64,000 nucleotides of DNA. Source: Lactococcus petauri. GTDB taxonomy: Bacteria > Bacillota > Bacilli > Lactobacillales > Streptococcaceae. Shown in pieces: positions 1-9,268 of this stretch (the first letter of the stretch is position 1; each line of letters begins with the position of its first letter). The DNA is taken from positions 434,001-498,000 of the forward strand of contig NZ_MUIZ01000001.1 of NCBI RefSeq assembly GCF_002154895.1. Direction: 5' to 3'. The translations under genes and the position numbers were made by a program. Below the pieces are notes generated by a model. The model was not told where the DNA came from. It worked only from the letters and a program-made list of their open reading frames with translations, and ran no database searches.

Positions 1-623
1 TTTCCAGAGATAAGATAATCTTGTTCCCCACACCAACTGTAAAGCTTGGGCTTTTCACCTGCGTGGTGTTCTGCAAGATAGAGAATACTGTTTTCACTAT
101 CATTAAAGTGATCAAGGTCGCCAAAAATTCCGGTCCAATAAGCTTCATTCTCAGCGCTTTGTTCTTTTAGGTCAGTCATATCTAACGCTCCAGACAAGCT
201 TGCAGCATAGCTGAAGTTTTCTGTTGCCAAAGCCAGCTTGAATGCGCCATAACCTCCCATAGACAAACCTGCGATAAAATTCTTTTCTCTCTTGCTGCTC
301 AAGTTAGGAAAGAAATTATGTACCACCTGTGGCAATTCCTTTGCAATTGCATCAAAATATCTCATACCATAATTAGTATTAGTATAGAAGCCCAAATCAG
401 TTGAAGGCATGACAATGGCAAGTTGAGAATGACGAATCAAACGATCAATCCCCGTTCTTATAAGCCATGAATCTTCATTTCCAGACATCCCATGCAATAG
501 ATAAAGCACTGGAATATCTTTTCCATCTTTTACACCTGTTTTACTAGCTTCTGGATAAATCACATTAAACTTACGATTCATCCCCAGTACTTCGGAGTAA
601 TATTCAATATTTATAATAGCCAT
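1..623 (-). CDS. estA: Tributyrin esterase EstA, 3' end outside window
   Basis: Serine esterase of the alpha/beta-hydrolase fold (esterase D type), hydrolysing short-chain acyl esters in the cytoplasm. About 207 residues are visible from the ATG at 623, which is preceded by an AGGAGG-like site. The N-terminus MAIINIEYYSEVLGMNRK matches the lactococcal EstA family as I know it. An oxyanion-type LLHGMSG lies near residues 42-48, and the nucleophile elbow GLSMGGYG places the catalytic Ser at about residue 121. The C-terminal part with the catalytic His, and the stop, lie beyond base 1. The gene is monocistronic as far as visible, with its own promoter and a CcpA-like site. Confidence 0.9.
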   Translation of the reverse strand, partial: MAIINIEYYSEVLGMNRKFNVIYPEASKTGVKDGKDIPVLYLLHGMSGNEDSWLIRTGIDRLIRHSQLAIVMPSTDLGFYTNTNYGMRYFDAIAKELPQVVHNFFPNLSSKREKNFIAGLSMGGYGAFKLALATENFSYAASLSGALDMTDLKEQSAENEAYWTGIFGDLDHFNDSENSILYLAEHHAGEKPKLYSWCGEQDYLISG

Positions 624-655
624 TTTTCCTCCCATCCCGTTTACTTTTATGATTC

Positions 656-679
656 AAGTAAACGTTTCCTACTATTATA
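656..679 (-). promoter_or_regulatory. estA promoter with candidate CcpA (cre) site
   Basis: On the minus strand a TATAAT hexamer (674-679) runs directly into a 16-base near-palindrome (656-671) with core AAACGTTT. The palindrome matches the CcpA cre consensus at all but two positions. It overlaps the expected transcription start, so carbon catabolite repression of the esterase is a reasonable inference. No good -35 box is visible. Confidence 0.5.
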
Positions 680-777
680 ACATAAGAATTATTACATATC
701 GCCTTATTCTCATTGCTATTCAATCAAAAAGCAACGCTGTTTTGTCATATAGTATGTAACATTTTTTGTACCCGAAC

Positions 778-2988
778 TTACTTTACTGTTTGAATTTGCC
801 AACTGCCTTTTTTATAAAGGAAACGGATTGCTCCTTGCTGGTCTGTCCGATAAATTTTTATTCCTCGTACAGTTAATTGGTGAAGCGTTTCTTGACTCGG
901 ATGTTTATATCGATTATTCTTTCCAGCAGAAATAAGAGCAACCTTAGGCTTAATCGCTTCTAAAAAACCTTCCTTTGTAGAAGTCTTACTGCCGTGATGT
1001 CCAACTTTTAGGACATCAACCTCTAAATGTGGATATTTTTTCTGGAGTTTACCCTCTCCCTCTTCTTCCAAGTCCCCTGTAAAAAGAAATTTCTTCCCAT
1101 AAAATTCACCAAACGTCACTAAAGAATTATCATTATCGCTTTTACCTTCACCTCCTGTCGTTAAAAACCGAAGATTGCTGTTGAATATAGGGATCTTATC
1201 TCCCTCTTGCACAATGTGAATCTGACTTTTTAAGCTGCTCAGTTTTTTAACAAAATTTTTCTTCTCTAACGCACTAGCTGAGACATAAATTTTTTTTATT
1301 GGTACTTTCTGAGCTACACTCTCCAAGTCTCCAATATGATCCTCATCTGGATGTGTCACAATCAGAACATCTACTTTGCTCACTCCACGCGCTCTCAGAT
1401 AAGGTAGAAGTGTACTTTCAGCATTGCTCTTATAGCTTCCCTCCTTCCACTGCTCATCACCTCTTATTTTTAATCTACCGCCAGTATCTATTAAGATATT
1501 TTGTCTGTTCCACCTGTCTTGCAAGAGAATGCTGTCTCCTTGGCCCACATCTACCATTGTAATGCTTGGGTGTTTAGGATTCTTAACAAGGAAAAAAAGA
1601 AAGAAAAGAACAATTATTACAACTAAGTTCCAGTTTCTTTTTCTATAAAAATCGAGTGCAAGTCCACTTAGCATAAAAAGCAAAAGTAAAAAAATAAGGT
1701 TTGGTTTGCCAAATACAATCGGTTTATCAAATAAACTGCCAACCAGTCTTACTATTGATTCTAAAATAATAAAAAAAGGATTAAGTAATGTAAGATCAAT
1801 GCCGAATAAAGAAAGGAGAAAGACAAAAAGTAAACCCGGCAAAAGTAAAAAATCAAAAATCAGACTAAATAATAAAGTCAATATAATCGATAATGGTTGG
1901 AAAGAATGGAAGTGAAAAATCAAAAGCGGAAGTACTCCAACAGCTAGAACAGTAGAATCAAGTAATGCTCTTTTTAATCCTTTTAGTTCATTGAATTTTT
2001 GTGAAAAAAATGTGATTAAGAAAGAATAGAGCATCGTCAGTTGTCCACCTGTTGTCAGTAGGAAATATGGACTGAATATCATTAAAAGAAGAAAAGTGAT
2101 AGAAAATCTATCGCTTGAATTTTTAATAGGTATATTTTTTTGAAGAAGCGCGCGTAAGATTGAGAGAGATAAGCCAGTAAGAAAAGCATAAAATATCGAA
2201 AAGGGAATTTGGATAAAATAGACCAACTTTCTTGATAAACCTAGCCTTAATAAAATATTTCGAAGAAGTTCAATAAAAAAATTCACCTGCATCCCTGACA
2301 GGGCAAATAAATGGATAATACCGAGGCTAGTATAAAGTTCCCCCATTTCTTCAAAGTCTTTATCCAACCAACCAAAAAGAAGCCCTGTCATATAGGACGA
2401 CATGGGAGATGGAAAATGTTCTTGCGTCCAAAGGATGGCTTTTCGGCGTACCAGCCGTAAATCAAAGTCATGTTTTTCTTCAAATCCCTGAATTTTTTCT
2501 ATTTTAAGAAGTCGGTAAATACCTTGCGTTCTTAAATACTTTCTGTAATCAAAACCTGAAAAGTTTCTTTGCTCTTCTGGTATCTCTAAAGTGCCTTCAA
2601 TGTAAAAAATCCCCTTTATCCTAAGATTTTTAAAGTATTCTTTTTCTTTTTCCGAAGTCAATGTGTAAAAAGCTTGAAAATCTCTTCCGTTCACTTCTCC
2701 CCTGAAACTGAGCCTGTTTCCATTCACTTGAAGAGTATCCATATAAGGGGTAATCTTCGAAATTTTTTCTGGTTGTTGTATTTCTTGTACTTCTGTCTCT
2801 TTTTTTACCATGAGTAAGAAGAAACTAAAGCACAGTAAGAGAGCTAACAAATTATAGTATTGACGATAAAAAGCGATGAAGAGACTAAACAAACTAAGAA
2901 TAAGTAAAGGCCATGAAAAACTGAAAATAAGAAAATAAACAAAAACTAAGAGATAGACTAAATAGATAAGCGTAAATTTTTGTTTCAT
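778..2988 (-). CDS. comEC: ComEC/Rec2-type DNA uptake channel
   Basis: Competence protein thought to form the channel moving single-stranded DNA across the membrane. At 736 residues it is full length. It has an N-terminal membrane and OB-like region (about 1-200) and a multi-pass competence domain (about 200-460). The C-terminal metallo-beta-lactamase-like domain (about 490-720) shows MVDVGQGDS, the metal motif HPDEDH and VGHHGSKTS. No frameshift or internal stop is visible, which matters because late competence genes are often broken in lactococci. It lies 19 bases downstream of comEA. No clear Shine-Dalgarno site precedes the ATG. Confidence 0.93.
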   Translation of the reverse strand: MKQKFTLIYLVYLLVFVYFLIFSFSWPLLILSLFSLFIAFYRQYYNLLALLLCFSFFLLMVKKETEVQEIQQPEKISKITPYMDTLQVNGNRLSFRGEVNGRDFQAFYTLTSEKEKEYFKNLRIKGIFYIEGTLEIPEEQRNFSGFDYRKYLRTQGIYRLLKIEKIQGFEEKHDFDLRLVRRKAILWTQEHFPSPMSSYMTGLLFGWLDKDFEEMGELYTSLGIIHLFALSGMQVNFFIELLRNILLRLGLSRKLVYFIQIPFSIFYAFLTGLSLSILRALLQKNIPIKNSSDRFSITFLLLMIFSPYFLLTTGGQLTMLYSFLITFFSQKFNELKGLKRALLDSTVLAVGVLPLLIFHFHSFQPLSIILTLLFSLIFDFLLLPGLLFVFLLSLFGIDLTLLNPFFIILESIVRLVGSLFDKPIVFGKPNLIFLLLLFMLSGLALDFYRKRNWNLVVIIVLFFLFFLVKNPKHPSITMVDVGQGDSILLQDRWNRQNILIDTGGRLKIRGDEQWKEGSYKSNAESTLLPYLRARGVSKVDVLIVTHPDEDHIGDLESVAQKVPIKKIYVSASALEKKNFVKKLSSLKSQIHIVQEGDKIPIFNSNLRFLTTGGEGKSDNDNSLVTFGEFYGKKFLFTGDLEEEGEGKLQKKYPHLEVDVLKVGHHGSKTSTKEGFLEAIKPKVALISAGKNNRYKHPSQETLHQLTVRGIKIYRTDQQGAIRFLYKKGSWQIQTVK

Positions 2989-3007
2989 CTAACTGACGTA
3001 GCCTTTC

Positions 3008-3652
3008 TTAATCTACAGTGATTGCTTCTTTTAACTTTTCTAATGTTTTAGGACCAAAGCCACTTACCTTGGTCAATTCTTCCACTGACTCAAAAGAACC
3101 ATTTTCAGAACGGTAATCCAGAATATCTTGCGCTTTTTTTGCTCCTACACCACTAAGCTGCTGCAATTCAGTTAAATCAGCTGTATTAATATTAATTTTA
3201 GTTTTTTCAGCTGTTTTACTGGTATTATCTTTGGTTTCTAACAAGTGATTTGTATCTGTTTCTCCTCTCACTGGAACATAGACCTCTGCTTCATCTTGTA
3301 ATTTTTTTGCCAGATTTATTCCCTTCCTTTCTGCTTCTTCTGTAAAGCCCCCAGCACTTGCTACTGCATCAGATACACGCTTTTTGGAGGATAACTTGTA
3401 GATGCCTGGCTTTTTGACAGCGCCTTTGACATCAACGACGATTTCATTCTCATCTTCGTCTTTTTCTACTTTTTTCTTTCCTGTAGCTTCTTTTTCCTTG
3501 CTCAGCTCCGCCCACTCAGACTGCTTTTCTTCTTGCTTTGGAATATCTAAAACTTTTTTATTCCAATAAAAAGCCCCTAAAATAGTTACTGCCAAAACAA
3601 TTCCAACAACGATTTTCCAATTTTCTTTTACATATTCTGATATTTTTTTCAT
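3008..3652 (-). CDS. comEA: ComEA DNA receptor
   Basis: Membrane-anchored DNA-binding receptor of the competence machinery, 214 residues. One transmembrane segment (about 14-30) is followed by a charged Lys/Glu-rich spacer, a SLBB-like domain (DVKGAVKKPGIYKL, about 70-130), and a C-terminal double helix-hairpin-helix DNA-binding region with LSGVGAKKA and VSGFGPKTLEKL. It forms a two-gene unit with comEC. The ATG has no recognisable ribosome site, and the terminator hairpin of the preceding gene ends only about 13 bases upstream. I could not find the competence sigma-factor box (TACGAATA) on the coding strand. Confidence 0.92.
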   Translation of the reverse strand: MKKISEYVKENWKIVVGIVLAVTILGAFYWNKKVLDIPKQEEKQSEWAELSKEKEATGKKKVEKDEDENEIVVDVKGAVKKPGIYKLSSKKRVSDAVASAGGFTEEAERKGINLAKKLQDEAEVYVPVRGETDTNHLLETKDNTSKTAEKTKININTADLTELQQLSGVGAKKAQDILDYRSENGSFESVEELTKVSGFGPKTLEKLKEAITVD

Positions 3653-3665
3653 AGTTCTAAATACG

Positions 3666-3697
3666 AAAAAACATGCAGTTTTTCACTACATGTTTTT
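3666..3697 (-). terminator. Intrinsic terminator behind the permease gene
   Basis: A stem of aaaaacatg against catgttttt, with two further pairs inside, is followed on the minus strand by a T run. It lies between the permease stop (3710) and the comEA start (3652). Confidence 0.7.
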
Positions 3698-3709
3698 ATA
3701 AAAACTTTT

Positions 3710-4885
3710 TTAAATTCCAAAACTCACGATAATCAAACCTACAACTACTAAAACAGCAAGAAAACCAGCATTTACTAAGGCAAAGTATTTTACAAATCCT
3801 GCCGTTTCACCACGTGCTTGAACGCGAATGATTTTATAGGCAATCAACGTTGCCATTGAAGCTACCATCGTCCCTATACCTCCAATATCTGCACCGATAA
3901 CGACAGAAACGGCATGAGGAGTAAAAGGTGATATAAGAATTGGTGCTGCGATATTAGAGATAATCTGGCTCATAAAGACTGTGCCTAAGAAGGACATCTG
4001 TGGGCCAACAAAGGTATTGCTAATAAAGTCCGTAAGTACTTGAATATTTGCGATATTTCCTACAATCAAGAAGAAGAAAACAAAGGTAAGAAGTAAATGG
4101 TAATCAACACCCTTAAAAAGTTCGGGACGATAGAAAAGAACAATTACAGCAACAATAGCTACAGCAAGATAAAAGTTAACATAACCAAATACAGCTGCGG
4201 CCATTAAAATCATTAAAGCAATAAAGATTGAGGTTTCTAATCGATTGAACTTGTTTACTTTTGTTTCAATGACTAAGGGTTCGTTGTCAATAAATTGACA
4301 AGCCAAGTTCAAGAGCAGAAAGCCTGCGAGCCATAGTAAGCCTGTTCCTTTAAAAAATTCTAAATTTGTCAATGACTGCCCCAAATGATGTGCTGGGTTT
4401 TGATAAAAAGAATATAAATAAAGATTGTGAGGATTACCTTGCGGTAAAAGACTTGAGCCTGTATGACAAGCAGGTACAATCATCGCGGCTCCAATGTAAA
4501 CAGACTTACGATTTTTTATTTCTCGAGTAATCGTCAAGTAGAGCGGTAAAATCGTCAATATGGTGAGATCATTAGTAAAAAATACGGCAAAAAAGAAGGC
4601 CAGCATTGTGGTGAATCGTACAAGCTGACGTGTTGTTTTACTTCTTTTAACCAATGTTTGTCCCATATAGGACAAAATACCAGTAGATCGAAAACCAGCA
4701 ATAACTAACATTAAACCAAAAACAGTTACAATGACTTTGTTATCAAAAAATTCAATCTGTATCCCGCCCATACTCACTGAAATAACGGCGATAATAAACG
4801 ATACAAGAAAGACCTTATCAACAATAAAAAACTGGGTCAACTTTTTGAAAGCATTGTCTGGCTTTCTTGTGATTTGCTGTTCCAT
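3710..4885 (-). CDS. ArsB/NhaD-superfamily (SLC13-like) anion permease
   Basis: Integral membrane transporter of the ion-transporter superfamily, 391 residues and almost wholly hydrophobic apart from a short cytoplasmic N-terminus. The family hairpin motifs are visible: FFTNDLTILTILPLY near residues 100-115, HTGSSLLPQGNPHN near 145-160, and a second half with SNIAAPILISPFTPHA. Members move citrate, other dicarboxylates, arsenite or Na+/H+; the substrate here cannot be read from sequence. Start ATG has a good AAGGAG site. It has its own terminator, so it is probably monocistronic. Confidence 0.8.
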   Translation of the reverse strand: MEQQITRKPDNAFKKLTQFFIVDKVFLVSFIIAVISVSMGGIQIEFFDNKVIVTVFGLMLVIAGFRSTGILSYMGQTLVKRSKTTRQLVRFTTMLAFFFAVFFTNDLTILTILPLYLTITREIKNRKSVYIGAAMIVPACHTGSSLLPQGNPHNLYLYSFYQNPAHHLGQSLTNLEFFKGTGLLWLAGFLLLNLACQFIDNEPLVIETKVNKFNRLETSIFIALMILMAAAVFGYVNFYLAVAIVAVIVLFYRPELFKGVDYHLLLTFVFFFLIVGNIANIQVLTDFISNTFVGPQMSFLGTVFMSQIISNIAAPILISPFTPHAVSVVIGADIGGIGTMVASMATLIAYKIIRVQARGETAGFVKYFALVNAGFLAVLVVVGLIIVSFGI

Positions 4886-5038
4886 GTTTTCTCCTTAAAA
4901 AACTGATTAATTGCACTCCTACAATTATACAACTTTTTTCCATGAAATTACGAAAAAGATTATAAAAAAACGGATTTTTTTTAGAAGAAAAAATACAGCA
5001 AGGATTATCGGTTCTAAAAAAGTTGCTTTAAATAAATA

Positions 5039-5062
5039 AAAAGTACTGTTTACAGTACTTTT
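5039..5062 (-). terminator. Terminator of the ABC-F gene
   Basis: Perfect 10-bp stem aaaagtactg / cagtactttt with a 4-base loop. The loop overlaps the stop codon of the ABC-F gene. Confidence 0.8.
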
Positions 5063-6606
5063 GTCGTCCAAGATTCACAATTCCAAGTCTCAGTTGCAAC
5101 ATCTTGGTAGAATTCTGGTTCATGTGAAATTAAAAGAATTGTTCCCTTATATTCTTGTAAGGCACGTTTGAGTTCATCCTTGGCATCCACATCCAAATGA
5201 TTGGTTGGTTCATCAAGGACAAGGACGTTACTTTCAGCATTCATTAATTTACACAAGCGAACTTTAGCTTTTTCACCACCACTTAAAACCGCAACTTTAC
5301 TTTCAATATGTTTTTTTGTTAAGCCACAACGTGCCAACGCAGCCCGAACTTCCGCTTGGTTCATTGCCGGGAAAGTATCCCAAATCTCTTCCAAACATGT
5401 TTTCCCATTGTCACTTTTCACTTCTTGTTCAAAATAACCAATTTCTAATTTTTCGCCACGTTGAACTTCTCCGTCAATGGCTTGTATTTCTCCCAAAATG
5501 CTACGCAAGAGAGTTGTTTTACCAATCCCGTTTGCCCCTGTAAAAACTATCTTCTGGCCGCGTTCAGCCCGTAAGTTGAGTGGGCGTGACAAAGGCTCTG
5601 TATATCCAATAACTAAATCTTTAGTCTCAAAAATAAGTTTACTTGAAGTTGCACCTTTTTTGAAATCAAATTGGGGTTTTGGTCGCTCTGCACTTAATTC
5701 AATCATGTCCATTTTATCTAGTTTTTTCTGACGGGACATTGCCATATTTCTTGTCGCTACACGTGCTTTATTTCGTGCAACAAAATCCTTAAGATCTGCA
5801 ATTTCTGATTGCTGGCGTTTATATGCTGCCAATTCTTGTTTTTTCTTCATTTCATAGACAGACTGGAAGGCTTCGTAATTGCCAACATAACGATCTAAGG
5901 AACCATTTTCCATATGGTAAATGATGTTAATAACAGAACTTAAGAAAGGAATGTCATGCGAGATCAAGATAAAGGCATTTTCGTAATCTAAGAGATACTG
6001 CTTAAGCCATGCAATATGCTCTTCATCCAAATAGTTTGTTGGCTCATCCAACATCAGGATTTCGGGTTTTGTCAGCAAGAGTTTTGCCAAAAGAACCTTA
6101 GTACGTTGGCCACCAGACAGATCTTCAACATCTCGCTCAAAGCCGATTTCATGAAGACCAAGTCCGCGTCCGATTTCCTCCACTTTAGAGTTAATTTGAT
6201 AAAAGTCACTTTGCTCTAGAATATCTTGTAGTTCGCCGACTTCTTCCAAAAGTTGATCCATTTCTTCTGGGGTCACATCTCCCATTTTCAAATACAGATC
6301 ATTAATTTCCGCTTCAATATCAAAAAGATACTGAAAGGCACTTGAAAGAACATCACGGATTGTTTGCCCTTTTTGTAAGACTGCATGTTGATCTAAGTAA
6401 CCAACGCGAACTTTTTTTGACCATTCTACTTTACCTTCATCGGGTTGTAAAGCTCCTGTGATGATATTCATAAAGGTTGATTTACCTTCACCATTCGCAC
6501 CGACCAGCCCGACATGTTCGCCTTTAAGAAGACGGAAAGACACATTTTCAAAAATCACGCGCTCACCAAAGCCATGCGATAAATTTTTTACATTGATAAT
6601 ACTCAT
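5050..6606 (-). CDS. ABC-F family ATPase (YkpA/YbiT-like)
   Basis: Cytoplasmic protein of 518 residues with two fused ABC ATPase domains and no membrane segments, typical of ribosome-associated ABC-F factors. Walker A motifs are GANGEGKST (about 36-44) and GANGIGKTT (about 350). Signatures are LSGGQRTKV and LSGGEKAKV, and Walker B motifs are LMLDEPTNYLD and LVLDEPTNHLD. The linker (about 240-310) is rich in Lys, Arg and Gln as expected for the ribosome-contacting arm. It resembles the housekeeping YkpA group more than antibiotic-resistance members, though that distinction is inference. It is monocistronic. Confidence 0.88.
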   Translation of the reverse strand: MSIINVKNLSHGFGERVIFENVSFRLLKGEHVGLVGANGEGKSTFMNIITGALQPDEGKVEWSKKVRVGYLDQHAVLQKGQTIRDVLSSAFQYLFDIEAEINDLYLKMGDVTPEEMDQLLEEVGELQDILEQSDFYQINSKVEEIGRGLGLHEIGFERDVEDLSGGQRTKVLLAKLLLTKPEILMLDEPTNYLDEEHIAWLKQYLLDYENAFILISHDIPFLSSVINIIYHMENGSLDRYVGNYEAFQSVYEMKKKQELAAYKRQQSEIADLKDFVARNKARVATRNMAMSRQKKLDKMDMIELSAERPKPQFDFKKGATSSKLIFETKDLVIGYTEPLSRPLNLRAERGQKIVFTGANGIGKTTLLRSILGEIQAIDGEVQRGEKLEIGYFEQEVKSDNGKTCLEEIWDTFPAMNQAEVRAALARCGLTKKHIESKVAVLSGGEKAKVRLCKLMNAESNVLVLDEPTNHLDVDAKDELKRALQEYKGTILLISHEPEFYQDVATETWNCESWTTKVL

Positions 6607-6722
6607 ATTACAGCTCTTTCTTTTTTACATACTGTTTAATAGTTTAACACAAAAAGTTAAAAGTAGGAAGTTGAGTATACCCTTAAGTAAAGATTATTCC
6701 TCATTTATTATTTCGTTCAGAT

Positions 6723-6753
6723 AAGTAAAAACTGATCCAGAGAATCAGCTTAC
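6723..6753 (-). terminator. Terminator of the CPBP protease gene
   Basis: Hairpin with stem ctgat / atcag extended by AA/TT pairs, followed on the minus strand by TTTTTACTT. It abuts the stop codon at 6753. Confidence 0.6.
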
Positions 6754-7397
6754 TATTTCTGTAAAAAAAGAGGTACTGTTAACATAACAATATCAAAGAT
6801 AAGATGCACTATCCAAGAAGTCCAGATTGATTTTGTTTTCAGATAAGCATAGTTAAATATCAAACGGGCAGCTCCCTGCACGAGTAAGATTTGAACAATT
6901 GTTCTTAGTACATCCCCGCCAAAATAAGTTTGAAAATGAACCATACCGAAAATAAAAGCTGTCAGCAAGGTACTAATCCATGTCGGCCAAGCAAATTTTT
7001 TACGAAAAGTTTCCAGAAGAGTTATCGAAAAAAGTTCTTCTCCCATCAGCATAAAAGGTACAAAAGGTAGGAGCGCTAGATTTCCAATGGCCTCGTTGCC
7101 ATGATTTCCGGCTAAGCCAAAGATTATCTGCACCAAAGCTCCACCAATAAATGACCAAATAACATTTGCAAAAAAGCAAAGAATAATTATTTTAAGATAC
7201 TTACCTTCTGGCTTTCTAAACCATTCCAGTGCGGAGTTTTTAAAGATAAGAGCAGCAGCTAAAAGGCTAAATACTAACAATGTCAACTCTTGAAAAAGAC
7301 CGATATGTAAATTTACAGATCCCATAAGATAAAATCCGATATAAAGAAGGCCGAAGCCAATGAGTGCTTTTATTATCTCTTTGCTTTTTACTTCCAT
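6753..7397 (-). CDS. CPBP family intramembrane metalloprotease
   Basis: Multi-pass membrane protein of 214 residues of the CAAX protease/bacteriocin-processing (Abi) family. The family motifs are present: GEELFS with an Arg shortly after (about 118-131), FGMVHF (about 152-157) and a late WIVHLIFD. In Lactobacillales such proteins process peptides or give bacteriocin self-immunity; which applies here is unknown. I chose the ATG at 7397, not the ATG seven codons upstream, because AGGAGT sits seven bases before it. A strong promoter lies upstream and the gene stands alone. Confidence 0.82.
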   Translation of the reverse strand: MEVKSKEIIKALIGFGLLYIGFYLMGSVNLHIGLFQELTLLVFSLLAAALIFKNSALEWFRKPEGKYLKIIILCFFANVIWSFIGGALVQIIFGLAGNHGNEAIGNLALLPFVPFMLMGEELFSITLLETFRKKFAWPTWISTLLTAFIFGMVHFQTYFGGDVLRTIVQILLVQGAARLIFNYAYLKTKSIWTSWIVHLIFDIVMLTVPLFLQK

Positions 7398-7434
7398 AGT
7401 TCTACTCCTAATTTTCATAAATAATGATGAACTT

Positions 7435-7463
7435 ATTTTATAAGATTAATTATCGTTTGTCAA
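7435..7463 (-). promoter_or_regulatory. Sigma-A promoter of the CPBP protease gene
   Basis: Minus-strand TTGACA (7458-7463), 17-base spacer, TAAAAT (7435-7440), about 38 bases before the chosen start codon. Confidence 0.75.
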
Positions 7464-7515
7464 TATATTTTTATTGAGGTAAGATGTTTTTGTGTTGAAA
7501 TTATATAACAATTCT

Positions 7516-7543
7516 AAAAAACTCCTTATGTAAGGAGTTTTTA
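7516..7543 (-). terminator. Strong hairpin between suf array and CPBP gene
   Basis: Perfect 12-bp stem aaaaactcctta / taaggagttttt with a 2-base loop, T-rich on both sides. It is probably the last terminator behind sufB. In the rest of the 7398-7846 gap I see only the CPBP promoter, a short hairpin TCAGACA/TGTCTGA (7563-7579) and the 77-bp repeats. Confidence 0.8.
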
Positions 7544-7586
7544 GTTTGATATTGAGATTGTTTCAGACAAGATGTCTGAGAGCTGT

Positions 7587-7855
7587 TTCAATCGGGAAAA
7601 AGCTTTGCTTTTTCTTTAACCGTTACGAGTGATGATTTTCTTATGAAAATCTCTATCTGCTGATTCAATCGGGAAAAAGCTTTGCTTTTTCTTTAACCGA
7701 TACGCGTGATGATTTTCTTACGAAAATCTCTATCCACTGATTCAATCGGGAAAAAGCTGTGCTTTTTCTTTATCCGATACGCGTGATGATTTTCTTATGA
7801 AAATCTCTATCCACTGATTCAATCGGGAAAAAGCTGTGCTTTTTCTTTATCCGAT
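7587..7855. repeat. 77-bp tandem repeat array at the sufB 3' end
   Basis: Three complete 77-bp units (7587-7663, 7664-7740, 7741-7817) and a fourth partial unit (7818-7855) that runs into the last codons and stop of sufB. Each unit begins TTCAATCGGGAAAAAGC. Each holds two hairpins: a terminator-like one (gaaaaagc / gctttttc) and a second (gattttc / gaaaatc), which unit 2 keeps despite a loop change. Units 3 and 4 share TATCCGAT and GCTGTG while units 1 and 2 share TAACCG and GCTTTG, so the array seems to have grown outward from the gene. It has no spacers and is not a CRISPR. Confidence 0.95.
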
Positions 7856-9244
7856 TGAACCCTCCATGCTGTAAGAAATCAATCGGTTGAGTTCTACTGC
7901 ATACTCCATTGGGAGTTCTTTAGTAAAGGGTTCAATAAAGCCCATCACAATCATATCTGTGGCTTCTTTTTCTGTTAAACCACGGCTCATCAAATAGTAT
8001 AACTGTTCTTCTGAGATTTTAGATACTTTGGCTTCATGTTCCAAGGCAACTTGTGAGTTATGAATCTCATTAAATGGAATTGTATCTGATTTTGAAATAT
8101 CATCCATAATAATCGTGTCACATTCAATATGTGATTTAGAATGTGCAGAATTTTTGTTGAAAGTTACTTGTCCACGATAATTTACAGCTCCACCAGATTT
8201 AGAAATGGATTTAGAAATAATCGATGAGCTTGTATTTGGTGCATTATGAATCATTTTGGCACCTGTATCTTGTTCTTGATTTGCGTTAGCAAAGGCGATT
8301 GAAAGCATTGTACCACGTGCGCCAGGACCGTCTAAATAGACAGCTGGATACTTCATAGAGACTCGTGAGCCTAAGTTACCATCAATCCATTCCACAGTTG
8401 CATTTGCCTCTGCTTTGGCTCGTTTTGTTACCAAGTTATAAACGTTATCTGACCAGTTTTGAATGGTTGAATAACGCATATATCCACCTTCTTCACAGAA
8501 GATTTCAACAACAGCAGCATGTAAGCTGGCTGATGAATATGTTGGCGCAGTACAACCTTCCACATATTGGATAGAAGCCCCCTCATCAACAATGATTAAA
8601 GTACGTTCAAACTGTCCAGATTTTTCGTTATTAATACGGAAATAGGCTTGGATAGGAATTTCACATTTTACCCCTTTAGGCACATAAACGAAACTTCCTC
8701 CAGACCAAACTGCTGAATTCAAAGCAGCTAATTTATTGTCTGTTGGTGGCACGAGCTTTGCAAAGTATTTTTTGAAAAGCTCCGGATATTCTTTCAGAGC
8801 AGAATCCGTATCGGTGAAGACGATACCAAGTTTTTCAAATTCTTCCTTCATGTTGTGATAAACAACTTCTGACTCATACTGTGCTGATGCTCCTGCTAGG
8901 TAAGCACGCTCTGCTTCTGGGATACCAATTTTTTCAAAGGTTTCCTTAATTTCATCAGGAACTTCTTCCCAAGTACGGGCAGGTTTATCGGTGGGTTTCT
9001 GGTAATACACCACATCATCAAAATCAATGTCTGATAAATCAGGGCCCCATTCTGGGAGATCTAATTTTTTGAAGGCTTCGAAGGACTTGAGGCGGAAATC
9101 CAGCATCCATTCTGGTTCTTCTTTTGCGGCCGACATTGTACGTATCACATCTTCTGTCAGACCTGTTCCTGTAGACATGACTAATTCAGCATTATCATGA
9201 AAACCAAATTTATATTCTTCTAATACTGGAACTTCTTCTGTCAT
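7847..9244 (-). CDS. sufB: Fe-S cluster scaffold SufB
   Basis: Core scaffold subunit of the SUF iron-sulfur assembly complex SufBC2D, cytoplasmic, 465 residues. The beta-helix core shows [27 protein letters not shown] and the C-terminal [15 protein letters not shown] and [12 protein letters not shown] typical of the family. It is the last gene of sufCDSUB, as in most Firmicutes. The final codons and stop form part of a long terminator hairpin (7818-7859) and of the 77-bp repeat array. It starts with ATG behind an AAGAGAGG-like site, 24 bases after sufU. Confidence 0.95.
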   Translation of the reverse strand: MTEEVPVLEEYKFGFHDNAELVMSTGTGLTEDVIRTMSAAKEEPEWMLDFRLKSFEAFKKLDLPEWGPDLSDIDFDDVVYYQKPTDKPARTWEEVPDEIKETFEKIGIPEAERAYLAGASAQYESEVVYHNMKEEFEKLGIVFTDTDSALKEYPELFKKYFAKLVPPTDNKLAALNSAVWSGGSFVYVPKGVKCEIPIQAYFRINNEKSGQFERTLIIVDEGASIQYVEGCTAPTYSSASLHAAVVEIFCEEGGYMRYSTIQNWSDNVYNLVTKRAKAEANATVEWIDGNLGSRVSMKYPAVYLDGPGARGTMLSIAFANANQEQDTGAKMIHNAPNTSSSIISKSISKSGGAVNYRGQVTFNKNSAHSKSHIECDTIIMDDISKSDTIPFNEIHNSQVALEHEAKVSKISEEQLYYLMSRGLTEKEATDMIVMGFIEPFTKELPMEYAVELNRLISYSMEGSIG

Positions 9245-9268
9245 TATTTTCCTCTCTTTATTTGCATT

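Noticed and set aside
3653-3670. Competence sigma-factor box upstream of comEA
   Set aside because: TACGAAAA is present only on the opposite strand and pointing away from the gene.
7587-7855. CRISPR-like regular repeats
   Set aside because: The units are head-to-tail tandem copies without unique spacers, and the array arises from the sufB terminator.
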